NCBI GenBank assembly: GCA_937996825.1
Contig: CALKUJ010000369.1
Location: 1-14,095 of the forward strand
Source: an uncultured Polynucleobacter sp.
Lineage (GTDB): Bacteria > Pseudomonadota > Gammaproteobacteria > Burkholderiales > Burkholderiaceae
Length of the DNA stretch: 14,095 nt
Direction: 5' to 3'
Shown: positions 1 through 6,502 of the stretch, piece after piece
Position numbering within the stretch: position 1 is the stretch's first letter
Layout of the letters: each line of letters starts with the position of its first letter
Notes under the pieces: generated by a model
Seen by the model: the letters and a program-made list of their open reading frames with translations, nothing else
Told to the model about the DNA's origin: nothing
The model's database searches: none
Position numbers and translations under genes: made by a program

Positions 1-16
1 GACGCTCTTCCGATCT
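1..16 (+). other. Illumina adapter remnant at contig end
   Basis: The first 16 bases, GACGCTCTTCCGATCT, are identical to the 3' end of the standard Illumina read-1 (TruSeq-type) adapter. They are almost certainly untrimmed library sequence rather than genome, so real sequence begins at base 17 and everything left of it is unknown. No matching adapter (AGATCGGAAGAGC) is present at the right edge. Confidence 0.93.
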
Positions 17-37
17 CAAAGGTTGTGCGCTAATTTC

Positions 38-694
38 ATGAGATCTTTTCCAGTCATCGCCATTGATGGACCAACTGCCTCGGGTAAGGGGACTGTGGCT
101 CAAAAAGTAGCAGAGTGCTTGGGCTATCACTATTTAGATAGTGGCGCTTTATATCGATTGGTTGGCTTAGCTAGCTTTAAACAAGGTATTTCAACCGCTA
201 TCGAAGCGGACTTAATCCCGATTGCGAAAAATTTAAATGTTATTTTTCAAGGGGATAGAGTTATTTTGGATGGTGAAGATGTTAGTGATCAGATTCGCCA
301 AGAAGAAATGGGTAAACGTGCCTCTGAGGTGGCTGTTCATATGGGGGTGCGCCAAGCTTTGGTGGCAAGGCAGCAGGCTTTTAGGCAAAAGCCTGGTTTG
401 GTGGCCGATGGCAGAGACATGGCGAGTGTCATTTTTACAGATGCGGTTACCAAAGTGTTTTTGACAGCTAGTGCAGAGGCAAGAGCCGACAGACGCTATA
501 AACAATTGATAGCTAAGGGCTTTTCTGCTAATATAGATGTCCTTTTGCAGGATTTACGTGATCGAGATGCCCGCGATGCAAATCGCAGTCAATCGCCACT
601 AAAAGCTGTTGAAGGGGCTCACCATCTCGACACCACGTCGATGACGATTGAAGAGGCGGTGAATCAGGTTCTGAAGTGGCATCAAGCTAGCTAA
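38..694 (+). CDS. cmk: Cytidylate (CMP/dCMP) kinase
   Basis: Cytoplasmic kinase that phosphorylates CMP and dCMP with ATP in pyrimidine nucleotide salvage and recycling. The 218-residue product has the P-loop GPTASGKGT at residues 11-19, the substrate-site motif LDSGALYR at 33-40, DGRDM at 124-128 and the arginine-rich lid LRDRDARDANR at 173-183, all hallmarks of bacterial Cmk; the length is normal for the family. The Gly usually found after DGRDM is Ala here. I chose the ATG at 38 because the Cmk fold starts directly after it. No clear ribosome-binding site is seen: AAAGG at 18-22 lies about 15 bases away. The frame is open for seven codons upstream to the adapter, so the true N-terminus, or a fusion with an upstream aroA as known in some Burkholderiales, cannot be judged. 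Alternatively ATGA at 38-41 could be a stop-start overlap with an upstream gene. rpsA follows, the classical cmk-rpsA pair. Confidence 0.95.
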   Translation: MRSFPVIAIDGPTASGKGTVAQKVAECLGYHYLDSGALYRLVGLASFKQGISTAIEADLIPIAKNLNVIFQGDRVILDGEDVSDQIRQEEMGKRASEVAVHMGVRQALVARQQAFRQKPGLVADGRDMASVIFTDAVTKVFLTASAEARADRRYKQLIAKGFSANIDVLLQDLRDRDARDANRSQSPLKAVEGAHHLDTTSMTIEEAVNQVLKWHQAS

Positions 695-726
695 AACTAG
701 CTGAGGTTACCGAAGAAATTTAGGAG

Positions 727-785
727 CCAGTCCTTGCCACGCGAGTACTGGTATGTGCAATCTAACCCGTCAAGTCTTTTGACGG
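727..785 (+). promoter_or_regulatory. Two-hairpin rpsA leader
   Basis: The cmk-rpsA gap can fold into two consecutive hairpins. Hairpin 1 pairs CCAGT (727-731) with ACTGG (747-751) and, past one C/T mismatch, CTTG (733-736) with CGAG (742-745), around the loop CCACG. Hairpin 2 pairs CCGTCAA (767-773) with TTGACGG (779-785), with one more G-U pair possible inside. No T-run follows, so this is not a terminator. AGGAG at 722-726 lies just upstream of hairpin 1, yet no Shine-Dalgarno sequence stands directly before the rpsA ATG. In E. coli, rpsA also lacks a strong Shine-Dalgarno, and S1 controls its own translation through a structured leader. A similar role here is inference. Confidence 0.5.
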
Positions 786-802
786 CTTTATAGTGAAAAC
801 TC

Positions 803-2479
803 ATGTCTGAATCTTTTGCAGCTCTATTTGAAGAATCCCTAGCCCGCTCTAATATGAAGGCTGGTCAAGTTATTTCCGCTGAAGTTGTGCGTATTGATCA
901 CAACTTCGTGGTGGTAAATGCCGGTTTGAAATCTGAAGCTTTTATCTCTGTTGAGGAATTCCTTAACGATCAAGGTGAAGTTGAAGTTCAACCAGGCGAT
1001 TTCGTTTCTGTAGCGATTGACGCTTTAGAAAACGGTTACGGCGACACAGTGTTGTCTCGTGACAAAGCGAAGCGTTTAGCTTCTTGGTTGAACCTAGAGA
1101 AGGCCTTGGAACAAGGCGAACTCGTTACTGGTGCTGTAACTGGCAAAGTAAAAGGTGGTTTGACTGTGATGGTAAATGGCATTCGTGCCTTCTTGCCAGG
1201 CTCTTTGTTGGATACACGTCCTATTAAGGACACGTCTCCATACGAAGGCAAAACAATGGAATTCAAAGTTATCAAGCTTGACCGTAAGCGCAACAACGTT
1301 GTGTTGTCACGTCGCGCAGTGGTTGAAGCTAGCCAAGGTGAAGAGCGCGCTAAGTTACTTCAAAATCTTAAAGAAGGTACTGTGGTTCAAGGTATCGTTA
1401 AGAACATCACTGACTACGGCGCGTTCGTGGATCTTGGCGGTGTTGACGGCTTGTTACACATCACTGACTTGGCATGGCGTCGTGTTCGTCATCCGAGCGA
1501 GATGTTGACTGTTGGTCAAGAAGTAACAGCAAAAATTCTTAAGTACGATCAAGATAAAAACCGTGTGTCATTGGGCATCAAACAATTGGGCGATGATCCA
1601 TGGGTTGGTATCGCACGTCGTTACCCACCAAACACACGTTTGTTCGGTAAGGTCACAAACTTGACTGACTACGGTTCATTCGTTGAGATTGAAACTGGTA
1701 TCGAAGGTTTGGTACACGTTTCTGAAATGGATTGGACTAACAAGAACGTTGCGCCAAGCAAAGTTGTTCAGTTAGGCGTTGAAGTTGAAGTCATGGTTCT
1801 TGACATTGATGAAGACAAGCGTCGTATCAGCTTGGGTATGAAGCAATGCAAACCAAATCCATGGGATGAGTTTGCTCGTGCACACCAAAAAGGTGAGAAG
1901 CTAACTGGCGCGATCAAGTCAATCACTGACTTCGGCGTGTTCATTGGTTTGCCAGGCGGTATTGATGGTCTTGTTCACTTATCAGACTTGTCATGGCAAG
2001 AGACTGGCGAAGAAGCTGTTCGCAAGTACAAAAAAGGTGACGAAGTTGAAACAGTTGTTTTGGCTATCGACGTTGAGAAAGAGCGCATCTCATTGGGCAT
2101 CAAACAGATGTCAGGTGACCCATTCAATAACTACACATCAGCCAGCGACAAAGGCAGCATCGTTGACGGCACTGTGAAGAGTGCTGATGCTAAAGGTGCT
2201 GTGATTTTGTTGGCGGATGAGGTTGAAGGCTATTTGCGCGCTTCTGAGATTTCAACAGATCGCGTTGAAGATGCCCGTAACTTGCTAAAAGAAGGTGACG
2301 CTGTGAACGCAATGATCATCAATATTGACCGCAAGTCACGCAGTATCAATTTATCTATCAAAGCCAAAGATAGCGCCGATCAACAACAAGCCATGAGCAA
2401 GTTGCAGAACGATGCTAATGCAGGTACCACTAACCTTGGTGCATTGCTAAAAGCTAAGATGGACAATCAAGGTAGCTAA
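803..2479 (+). CDS. rpsA: 30S ribosomal protein S1 (bS1)
   Basis: Large mRNA-binding protein of the small ribosomal subunit, which binds and unfolds leaders during initiation, especially those with weak Shine-Dalgarno sequences. The 558 residues match the usual length of about 557 and carry six S1 (OB-fold) repeats, roughly at 21-87, 105-171, 192-260, 277-347, 364-434 and 450-520. The central repeats show the typical TDYGAFVDLGGVDGLLH and TDFGVFIGLPGGIDGLVH cores. The N-terminus MSESFAALFEESL is close to E. coli S1 (MTESFAQLFEESL), which fixes the ATG. Repeats 1 and 2 bind the ribosome in the known protein; repeats 3-6 bind RNA. The gene lies 108 bases after cmk, and its start has no recognisable ribosome-binding site, in keeping with the structured leader. 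Codon use looks strongly biased (GTT, CGT, GGT), as expected for a highly expressed gene. Confidence 0.98.
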   Translation: MSESFAALFEESLARSNMKAGQVISAEVVRIDHNFVVVNAGLKSEAFISVEEFLNDQGEVEVQPGDFVSVAIDALENGYGDTVLSRDKAKRLASWLNLEKALEQGELVTGAVTGKVKGGLTVMVNGIRAFLPGSLLDTRPIKDTSPYEGKTMEFKVIKLDRKRNNVVLSRRAVVEASQGEERAKLLQNLKEGTVVQGIVKNITDYGAFVDLGGVDGLLHITDLAWRRVRHPSEMLTVGQEVTAKILKYDQDKNRVSLGIKQLGDDPWVGIARRYPPNTRLFGKVTNLTDYGSFVEIETGIEGLVHVSEMDWTNKNVAPSKVVQLGVEVEVMVLDIDEDKRRISLGMKQCKPNPWDEFARAHQKGEKLTGAIKSITDFGVFIGLPGGIDGLVHLSDLSWQETGEEAVRKYKKGDEVETVVLAIDVEKERISLGIKQMSGDPFNNYTSASDKGSIVDGTVKSADAKGAVILLADEVEGYLRASEISTDRVEDARNLLKEGDAVNAMIINIDRKSRSINLSIKAKDSADQQQAMSKLQNDANAGTTNLGALLKAKMDNQGS

Positions 2480-2505
2480 TACTACTTTGGTGTAATGTAT
2501 CGGGA

Positions 2506-2534
2506 AATCCTCACTCTTTTTTAGGGTGGGGATT
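2506..2534 (+). promoter_or_regulatory. Intergenic hairpin between rpsA and ihfB
   Basis: AATCCTCACTC (2506-2516) pairs over all 11 positions, including two G-U pairs, with GGGTGGGGATT (2524-2534) around a T-rich 7-base loop. The T-run lies in the loop rather than after the stem, so this is not a canonical intrinsic terminator. It may be a processing or mRNA-stabilising element that separates high rpsA expression from lower ihfB expression. Confidence 0.45.
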
Positions 2535-2567
2535 CTCAAAACCAATAAAAAAGAATATTGTTGAGTT

Positions 2568-2903
2568 ATGGACGATTTAGAACGCAGTGATTCATCCACA
2601 ATCACCCGATCAGAATTGGTAGAGCGATTGGCTCAGGCATTCCCACAGCTATTGCCTCGGGATGTAGAGTTGGCCGTTAAAACATTGCTCGACACCATGT
2701 CACAAGCATTGGCTGAAGGTAAGCGCATTGAGTTGCGCGGCTTTGGTAGTTTTGTGATGCACCACCGTCCACCTCGTCAGGGACGAAACCCCAAATCTGG
2801 TGAAGCAGTGATGGTTCCGGCCAAACATGTGCCACACTTTAAGCCGGGCAAAGAGTTGCGTGAGAGGGTTGATTTCCCTAAGAAAGACGACTCTAAAGAA
2901 TGA
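2568..2903 (+). CDS. ihfB: Integration host factor subunit beta
   Basis: DNA-bending nucleoid protein of the HU/IHF family, which pairs with IHF alpha to bend DNA sharply at specific sites in promoters, origins and recombination complexes. The 111-residue product carries the full fold: ITRSELVERLAQAFP at 12-26, GFGSFVMHHRPPRQGRNPKSG near 62-83 including the RxGRNPxTG-type DNA-intercalating arm, and VPHFKPGKELRERV near 88-101. Typical IhfB begins directly at M-T-(K/R)-S-E-L. Here about 11 extra residues (MDDLERSDSST) precede that point, and the matching position is an ATC codon. The ATG at 2568 is the only nearby conventional start, and it has no clear Shine-Dalgarno. The stop overlaps the lapA start as ATGA, which implies translational coupling. 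rpsA-ihfB is a widespread pair in proteobacteria. Confidence 0.95.
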   Translation: MDDLERSDSSTITRSELVERLAQAFPQLLPRDVELAVKTLLDTMSQALAEGKRIELRGFGSFVMHHRPPRQGRNPKSGEAVMVPAKHVPHFKPGKELRERVDFPKKDDSKE

Positions 2904-3139
2904 CCGCTTTTCTGAATGCCGCATTCAGAGCATTGCGGATCATTGGCAGAATCCTTATTTTTATATTTTTAGTATTGCTGGCAATAGGCAATACCCATCT
3001 GGTTAATTTTCAGCTTATTCCAGGTATCAGTTGGAACCTTCCCTTGATACTGGTTTTATTCATTGCATTCATAGCCGGCATCTTGCTGACCTTGCTCAGT
3101 GGTTTGACGATTCGCCGTTCACAACAAGATCGTAGATAA
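2900..3139 (+). CDS. lapA: LapA-type inner-membrane protein (DUF1049)
   Basis: Small 79-residue inner-membrane protein of the LapA (YciS, DUF1049) family. In E. coli it works with LapB in LPS assembly and control of LpxC turnover. Two hydrophobic helices are visible, about residues 12-30 (RALRIIGRILIFIFLVLLA) and 45-67 (LPLILVLFIAFIAGILL). The typical NxxLVxFxLIPG stretch (residues 31-43) lies between them, and a short basic tail (RRSQQDRR) follows. It is somewhat shorter than the E. coli protein. The ATG overlaps the ihfB stop (ATGA at 2900-2903) and lapB starts three bases after its stop, so ihfB-lapA-lapB is very probably one transcript. Confidence 0.87.
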   Translation: MTAFLNAAFRALRIIGRILIFIFLVLLAIGNTHLVNFQLIPGISWNLPLILVLFIAFIAGILLTLLSGLTIRRSQQDRR

Positions 3140-3142
3140 ATC

Positions 3143-4357
3143 GTGTTGCAGATAGAAACCTGGTGGTTATTCGCCCTTCCAATTGTTTTTGCTTTGGGAT
3201 GGGTCGGTGCGCGCTGGGATATGCGCCTGGAGAAGCGTGAAAATGAAATTGAACGTTTGGCGCAGCAGAAATCAACCTTCAAAGGTTTGAATCTTTTGCT
3301 CAATGAAGAGCCAGATAAAGCCATTGATGCTCTTGTGCAAATCGCACAATTAGATCCCGAGACCACTGAATTGCACTTTGCACTAGGAAGTTTATTTAGA
3401 AGACGTGGCGAAACTGAACGCGCTATTCGTGTGCATCAGCACTTGGTGAATCGAGACGATTTGCCATCAAGACATCGTGATCATGCTGCTTATGAATTGG
3501 GCCGCGACTTTTTAAGAGCTGGTTTATTGGATCGTGCAGAGACTTCTTTGAATCGTGTTAGTCCGCAGAGTAAATTTGGTATTCCGGCAAAAGAAAGTCT
3601 TCTTGAGATGTACCAAGTTGAAAAAGACTGGGCCAAAGCGATTGTGGCTTCTAAAGAATTAGAGGTATTACAAAACAAGGGTCGCGAAAAAGAAATCGCT
3701 CACTTTCATTGTGAGTTAGCAGATGAGGCTTTGCGTCGTAAAGACATTACTGCTGCCACCAAGCATATTGATTTGGCGATGCAGACATCTCCGAACCATC
3801 CGCGAGCCATCATTTTGCAGGGCGACTGCTTGGTAGCTCAGAATCAACTGACTCAAGCGCTTGAGATTTGGTCGCTGATCGCAAAAAATCATCCAGCTTA
3901 TCTCCATTTGTTGGCCAATCGTTGGATCAGTGTGCACCAAGTGCTTGGTAAGGTGGAAGAGGGCCTTCAAGTTCTTGTGGACGCTTTGGAAACTCAAGCT
4001 GGGGGCGAATTATTGGACATCACTTTCAAGCATGTGATGACTTTGCGTGGCGTTCCTCAGGCTGAAACGTTGATGACCGAAGTGATGCGTCATACGCCTA
4101 GCTTAAGTGCTATGGCTTTGAGAGCCCAAGCTCGTTTGACCATGGCTGAAGTGGCGCAAGATACCAAAGCAGCTCAAGAGTTCAAAGCATCCCTTGACTT
4201 GTTAAAGCAGAGAACCAATACGCTGGCTCGCTATACCTGCGGTAACTGTGGATTTAGAGCTAAACGTTTTTATTGGCAGTGCCCAGGATGTAATCATTGG
4301 GAAGCTTATTCTCCAAGACGCGGAGAAGGATCTGCTCCTTCAGGCCCGTCGATGTAA
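3143..4357 (+). CDS. lapB: LPS assembly protein LapB (TPR plus rubredoxin-type zinc ribbon)
   Basis: Inner-membrane-anchored TPR protein (YciM). In E. coli it presents LpxC to the FtsH protease and so limits LPS synthesis. The 404-residue product has one N-terminal membrane helix (about residues 6-22, ETWWLFALPIVFALGWVGARWD), a long cytoplasmic array of TPR-like helices (about 50-340, for example LDPETTELHFALGSLFRRRGE), and a C-terminal zinc ribbon with Cys366, Cys369, Cys380 and Cys383 in CxxC pairs. This order is diagnostic for LapB. The start is GTG at 3143; no ATG lies near, and TTG at 3146 is an alternative. The ribosome-binding site is weak, so it probably relies on coupling to lapA. 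An extra Gly/Ser/Pro-rich tail follows the ribbon. The E. coli protein has 389 residues. Confidence 0.93.
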   Translation: MLQIETWWLFALPIVFALGWVGARWDMRLEKRENEIERLAQQKSTFKGLNLLLNEEPDKAIDALVQIAQLDPETTELHFALGSLFRRRGETERAIRVHQHLVNRDDLPSRHRDHAAYELGRDFLRAGLLDRAETSLNRVSPQSKFGIPAKESLLEMYQVEKDWAKAIVASKELEVLQNKGREKEIAHFHCELADEALRRKDITAATKHIDLAMQTSPNHPRAIILQGDCLVAQNQLTQALEIWSLIAKNHPAYLHLLANRWISVHQVLGKVEEGLQVLVDALETQAGGELLDITFKHVMTLRGVPQAETLMTEVMRHTPSLSAMALRAQARLTMAEVAQDTKAAQEFKASLDLLKQRTNTLARYTCGNCGFRAKRFYWQCPGCNHWEAYSPRRGEGSAPSGPSM

Positions 4358-4363
4358 GCCTGC

Positions 4364-4380
4364 TATATTGAATCAATATA
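4364..4380. repeat. 17-bp palindrome after lapB
   Basis: TATATTGA, one central A, TCAATATA: a perfect inverted repeat with 8-bp arms, 7 bases after the lapB stop. It is too AT-rich and tightly closed to be a convincing terminator and no T-run follows. It may be a protein-binding site or part of a promoter for rfaE1, but I cannot place matching -35 and -10 boxes with confidence. Confidence 0.4.
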
Positions 4381-4411
4381 AAGAGCAAAACAGACAAAAT
4401 ATAAGAACTAC

Positions 4412-4447
4412 GAAAACACTCAAAACGCCCAAAACATTTAAAAGAAA
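4412..4447. repeat. Imperfect 9-bp A-tract tandem repeat before rfaE1
   Basis: Four consecutive 9-bp units, GAAAACACT, CAAAACGCC, CAAAACATT and TAAAAGAAA, each carry AAAA at unit positions 2-5. Two further A-tracts at 4387-4390 and 4396-4399 are also 9 bases apart. Evenly spaced A-tracts could curve the DNA or leave an unstructured A-rich leader just before the rfaE1 start at 4457. No function is demonstrated. Confidence 0.4.
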
Positions 4448-4456
4448 CTAATCGCT

Positions 4457-5398
4457 ATGGACATTCAACTTTCTTCATCAGATATTCAAGCATTCAAAAA
4501 AGCTCGCTTATTGATTGTGGGTGATGTCATGTTGGATCGCTATTGGTTTGGCGATACCGAAAGAATTTCTCCAGAAGCCCCTGTGCCAGTCGTTTTGGTG
4601 AGCAAAGAGGACGAGCGTTTGGGCGGTGCTGCCAACGTTGCCAGAAATGCTGCAAGTGTGGGGGCTCAAATTTCAATACTGGGCGTAGTTGGTGATGATG
4701 AGCCTGGAAAACTCATAGAGAGCTTGTTACAAGAGCAGGGTGTGAAAAGTTATCTACAGCGCGATCCTGATTTGAGAACCACAGTCAAGTTGAGAGTTGT
4801 TGCTCGTCAGCAGCAGTTGATTCGTTTGGACTTTGAGAAGGCTCCAACTCATGAAGCTTTGTTAAGCAAGCTAGAGCAATTTAAATCTTTGTTGAATGAG
4901 GTTGATGCAGTTATTTTTTCTGACTATGGCAAGGGTGGTTTAACTCATGTCACGCAAATGATTGCTGCAGCAAAAGCAGCCGGTAAGTTTGTGCTGGTTG
5001 ACCCTAAAGGGGATGACTACAGCAAGTACCAATCAGCTTCAATGATCACCCCAAACCGTGCAGAACTTCGTCAAGTTGTTGGGCGCTGGAAAGATGAAGC
5101 AGATTTAACAAAGAAAGCACAAGCATTAAGAGAAACATTAAAGCTTGATGCCTTACTTTTGACTCGATCTGAGGAAGGCATGAGTTTATTCACTGCCAAT
5201 GGTGTGGAGCACGTCAAGGCTCAAGCCAGGGAAGTATTTGATGTTTCAGGCGCTGGTGATACAGTCATTGCCACCATGGCGGTTGCTTTGGCTGCTGGTT
5301 GGGCGCCTGGTAAGGCCATGGCTTTGGCAAACAAAGCTGGCGGTATCGTGGTGGGTAAACTAGGCACTGCAACTGTTTCTTTAGAGGAATTGCAATGA
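4457..5398 (+). CDS. rfaE1: D-glycero-beta-D-manno-heptose-7-phosphate kinase
   Basis: PfkB/ribokinase-family sugar kinase that phosphorylates heptose-7-phosphate at C1 with ATP, the second step of ADP-heptose synthesis for LPS inner core. The 313-residue product starts with VGDVMLDRYWFGDTERISPEAP (21-42), then GGAANVARN (56-64, the PfkB first signature), TPNRAEL (198-204), and ends with DVSGAGDT (262-269) holding the catalytic Asp268. It covers only the kinase half: the C-terminal nucleotidyltransferase domain of the fused E. coli HldE is absent, so a separate rfaE2/hldC gene must lie elsewhere. The ATG at 4457 is chosen from the fold start; its ribosome-binding site is weak (AAAAG). The stop overlaps rfaD as ATGA. 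It is also called hldA or waaE. Confidence 0.95.
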   Translation: MDIQLSSSDIQAFKKARLLIVGDVMLDRYWFGDTERISPEAPVPVVLVSKEDERLGGAANVARNAASVGAQISILGVVGDDEPGKLIESLLQEQGVKSYLQRDPDLRTTVKLRVVARQQQLIRLDFEKAPTHEALLSKLEQFKSLLNEVDAVIFSDYGKGGLTHVTQMIAAAKAAGKFVLVDPKGDDYSKYQSASMITPNRAELRQVVGRWKDEADLTKKAQALRETLKLDALLLTRSEEGMSLFTANGVEHVKAQAREVFDVSGAGDTVIATMAVALAAGWAPGKAMALANKAGGIVVGKLGTATVSLEELQ

Positions 5399-6414
5399 CA
5401 TACATTGTGACTGGCGCAGCAGGATTTATTGGCGCGAATATTGTGCAGGGTTTGAATGCCCGAGGTATCAAAGACATCATCGCCGTGGATGAACTAAAGC
5501 CGGCTGATAAATACCGTAATTTAGCTGATTTAGAGATTGCTGATTATTTAGATAAATCAGAATTTATAGCAGCGTTTTCCAAAGGCCATTTTGGTAAGGT
5601 CAATGCGGTATTCCATGAAGGAGCTTGCTCAGACACCATGGAGACTGATGGTCAATACATGATGGCGAATAACTACCGTTATTCAATGGATCTGTTGGAT
5701 ATTTGTACAGAGCATCACATACCATTCTTGTATGCATCATCTGCAGCCACCTATGGTGGTTCTAATGTATTCAAAGAAGATCGTCAGTACGAGAAGCCAT
5801 TGAACGTCTATGGCTACTCTAAGTTCTTATTCGATCAAGTAGTTCGCCAACGTTTACAAGCCAAAGTTACTACTGCACAAGTGGTTGGATTTAGATACTT
5901 CAATGTTTATGGTCCTAGAGAGTCTCATAAGGGACGCATGGCTTCGGTTGCTTTCCATCACTACCATCAATTCTTAGAAGCCAATTTGGTTAAATTGTTT
6001 GGTGAATACGATGGCTATCAAGAGGGTGAGCAAAAGCGAGACTTCGTATCTGTAGAGGATGTGGTCAAGGTGAATTTATTTTTCCATGATCATCCCGAAA
6101 AAAGTGGCATTTTCAATTTGGGTACGGGTCGCGCACAACCGTTCAATGATGTGGCTAAATCAGTGATCAACTCTTTGAGAAAAATTCATGGGCATGCTGA
6201 GCTTTCCTTAACTGATTTGGTTGATGAAAGATTGCTAGAGTATGTGCCATTCCCAGAAGCACTGAAAGGTAAGTACCAGTCATTCACTCAGGCTGATTTA
6301 ACAAATTTGCGAGCCGCAGGTTATCAAGAAGACTTCCTCACTGTTGAGCAGGGTGTCAGCAAATACATGACGTGGTTGTCAGATAATTCTGATTTTCTTG
6401 CACAGCCCATGTAA
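5395..6414 (+). CDS. rfaD: ADP-L-glycero-D-manno-heptose-6-epimerase
   Basis: Short-chain dehydrogenase/reductase that inverts C6 of ADP-D-glycero-D-manno-heptose using bound NADP, the last step before heptose is added to LPS core. The 339 residues show the Rossmann motif TGAAGFIGANIV (6-17), HEGACSDT (74-81), SSAATYGG (115-122) and the catalytic YxxxK pair Tyr139/Lys143 in VYGYSK, then the family stretch GFRYFNVYGPRESHKGRMASVAF. Length is close to the usual 310-330. The ATG lies inside the rfaE1 stop (ATGA at 5395-5398), and a good Shine-Dalgarno AGAGGA at 5383-5388 sits inside rfaE1, so the two genes are translationally coupled. A strong terminator follows at 6456. It is also called hldD or waaD. 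Confidence 0.97.
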   Translation: MTYIVTGAAGFIGANIVQGLNARGIKDIIAVDELKPADKYRNLADLEIADYLDKSEFIAAFSKGHFGKVNAVFHEGACSDTMETDGQYMMANNYRYSMDLLDICTEHHIPFLYASSAATYGGSNVFKEDRQYEKPLNVYGYSKFLFDQVVRQRLQAKVTTAQVVGFRYFNVYGPRESHKGRMASVAFHHYHQFLEANLVKLFGEYDGYQEGEQKRDFVSVEDVVKVNLFFHDHPEKSGIFNLGTGRAQPFNDVAKSVINSLRKIHGHAELSLTDLVDERLLEYVPFPEALKGKYQSFTQADLTNLRAAGYQEDFLTVEQGVSKYMTWLSDNSDFLAQPM

Positions 6415-6424
6415 TCAATCAAAA

Positions 6425-6453
6425 AACGTCAACCACTCAGTGGTCGACTCGTT
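6425..6453 (+). terminator. Auxiliary hairpin upstream of the rfaD terminator
   Basis: AAC-GTC (6425-6430) and ACCAC (6432-6436) pair with GTGGT (6440-6444), GAC (6446-6448) and GTT (6451-6453) around the loop TCA, with one A/C mismatch and a 2-base bulge. The next hairpin begins three bases later. No T-run follows this one, so it is probably an accessory structure to the real terminator. Confidence 0.35.
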
Positions 6454-6455
6454 AT

Positions 6456-6490
6456 GAAAAAGCTCCATCAATCGATGGAGCTTTTTCTTT
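6456..6490 (+). terminator. Intrinsic terminator after rfaD, abutting the comEA ribosome-binding site
   Basis: GAAAAAGCTCCATC (6456-6469) pairs perfectly with GATGGAGCTTTTTC (6474-6487) around the loop AATC, and the right arm and trailing bases give the T-rich stretch TTTTTCTTT (6482-6490). This is a textbook rho-independent terminator. Its last T is directly followed by the comEA Shine-Dalgarno AAAGGAG (6491-6497). Confidence 0.85.
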
Positions 6491-6502
6491 AAAGGAGTCT
6501 GA

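Noticed and set aside
23..37. TTG at 23 as the cmk start
   Set aside because: It adds residues (CANF) outside the Cmk fold, and AAAGG directly abuts it, too close for a ribosome-binding site. The ATG at 38 starts just before the conserved fold.
2506..2534. Intrinsic terminator after rpsA
   Set aside because: The stem is good but no T-run follows it; the T residues are in the loop. Listed only as a hairpin.
4248..4451. A 67-codon plus-strand frame overlapping the end of lapB
   Set aside because: It lies in another frame of the zinc-ribbon coding region, has no ribosome-binding site, and its Lys/Thr tail only reflects the 9-bp A-tract repeats.
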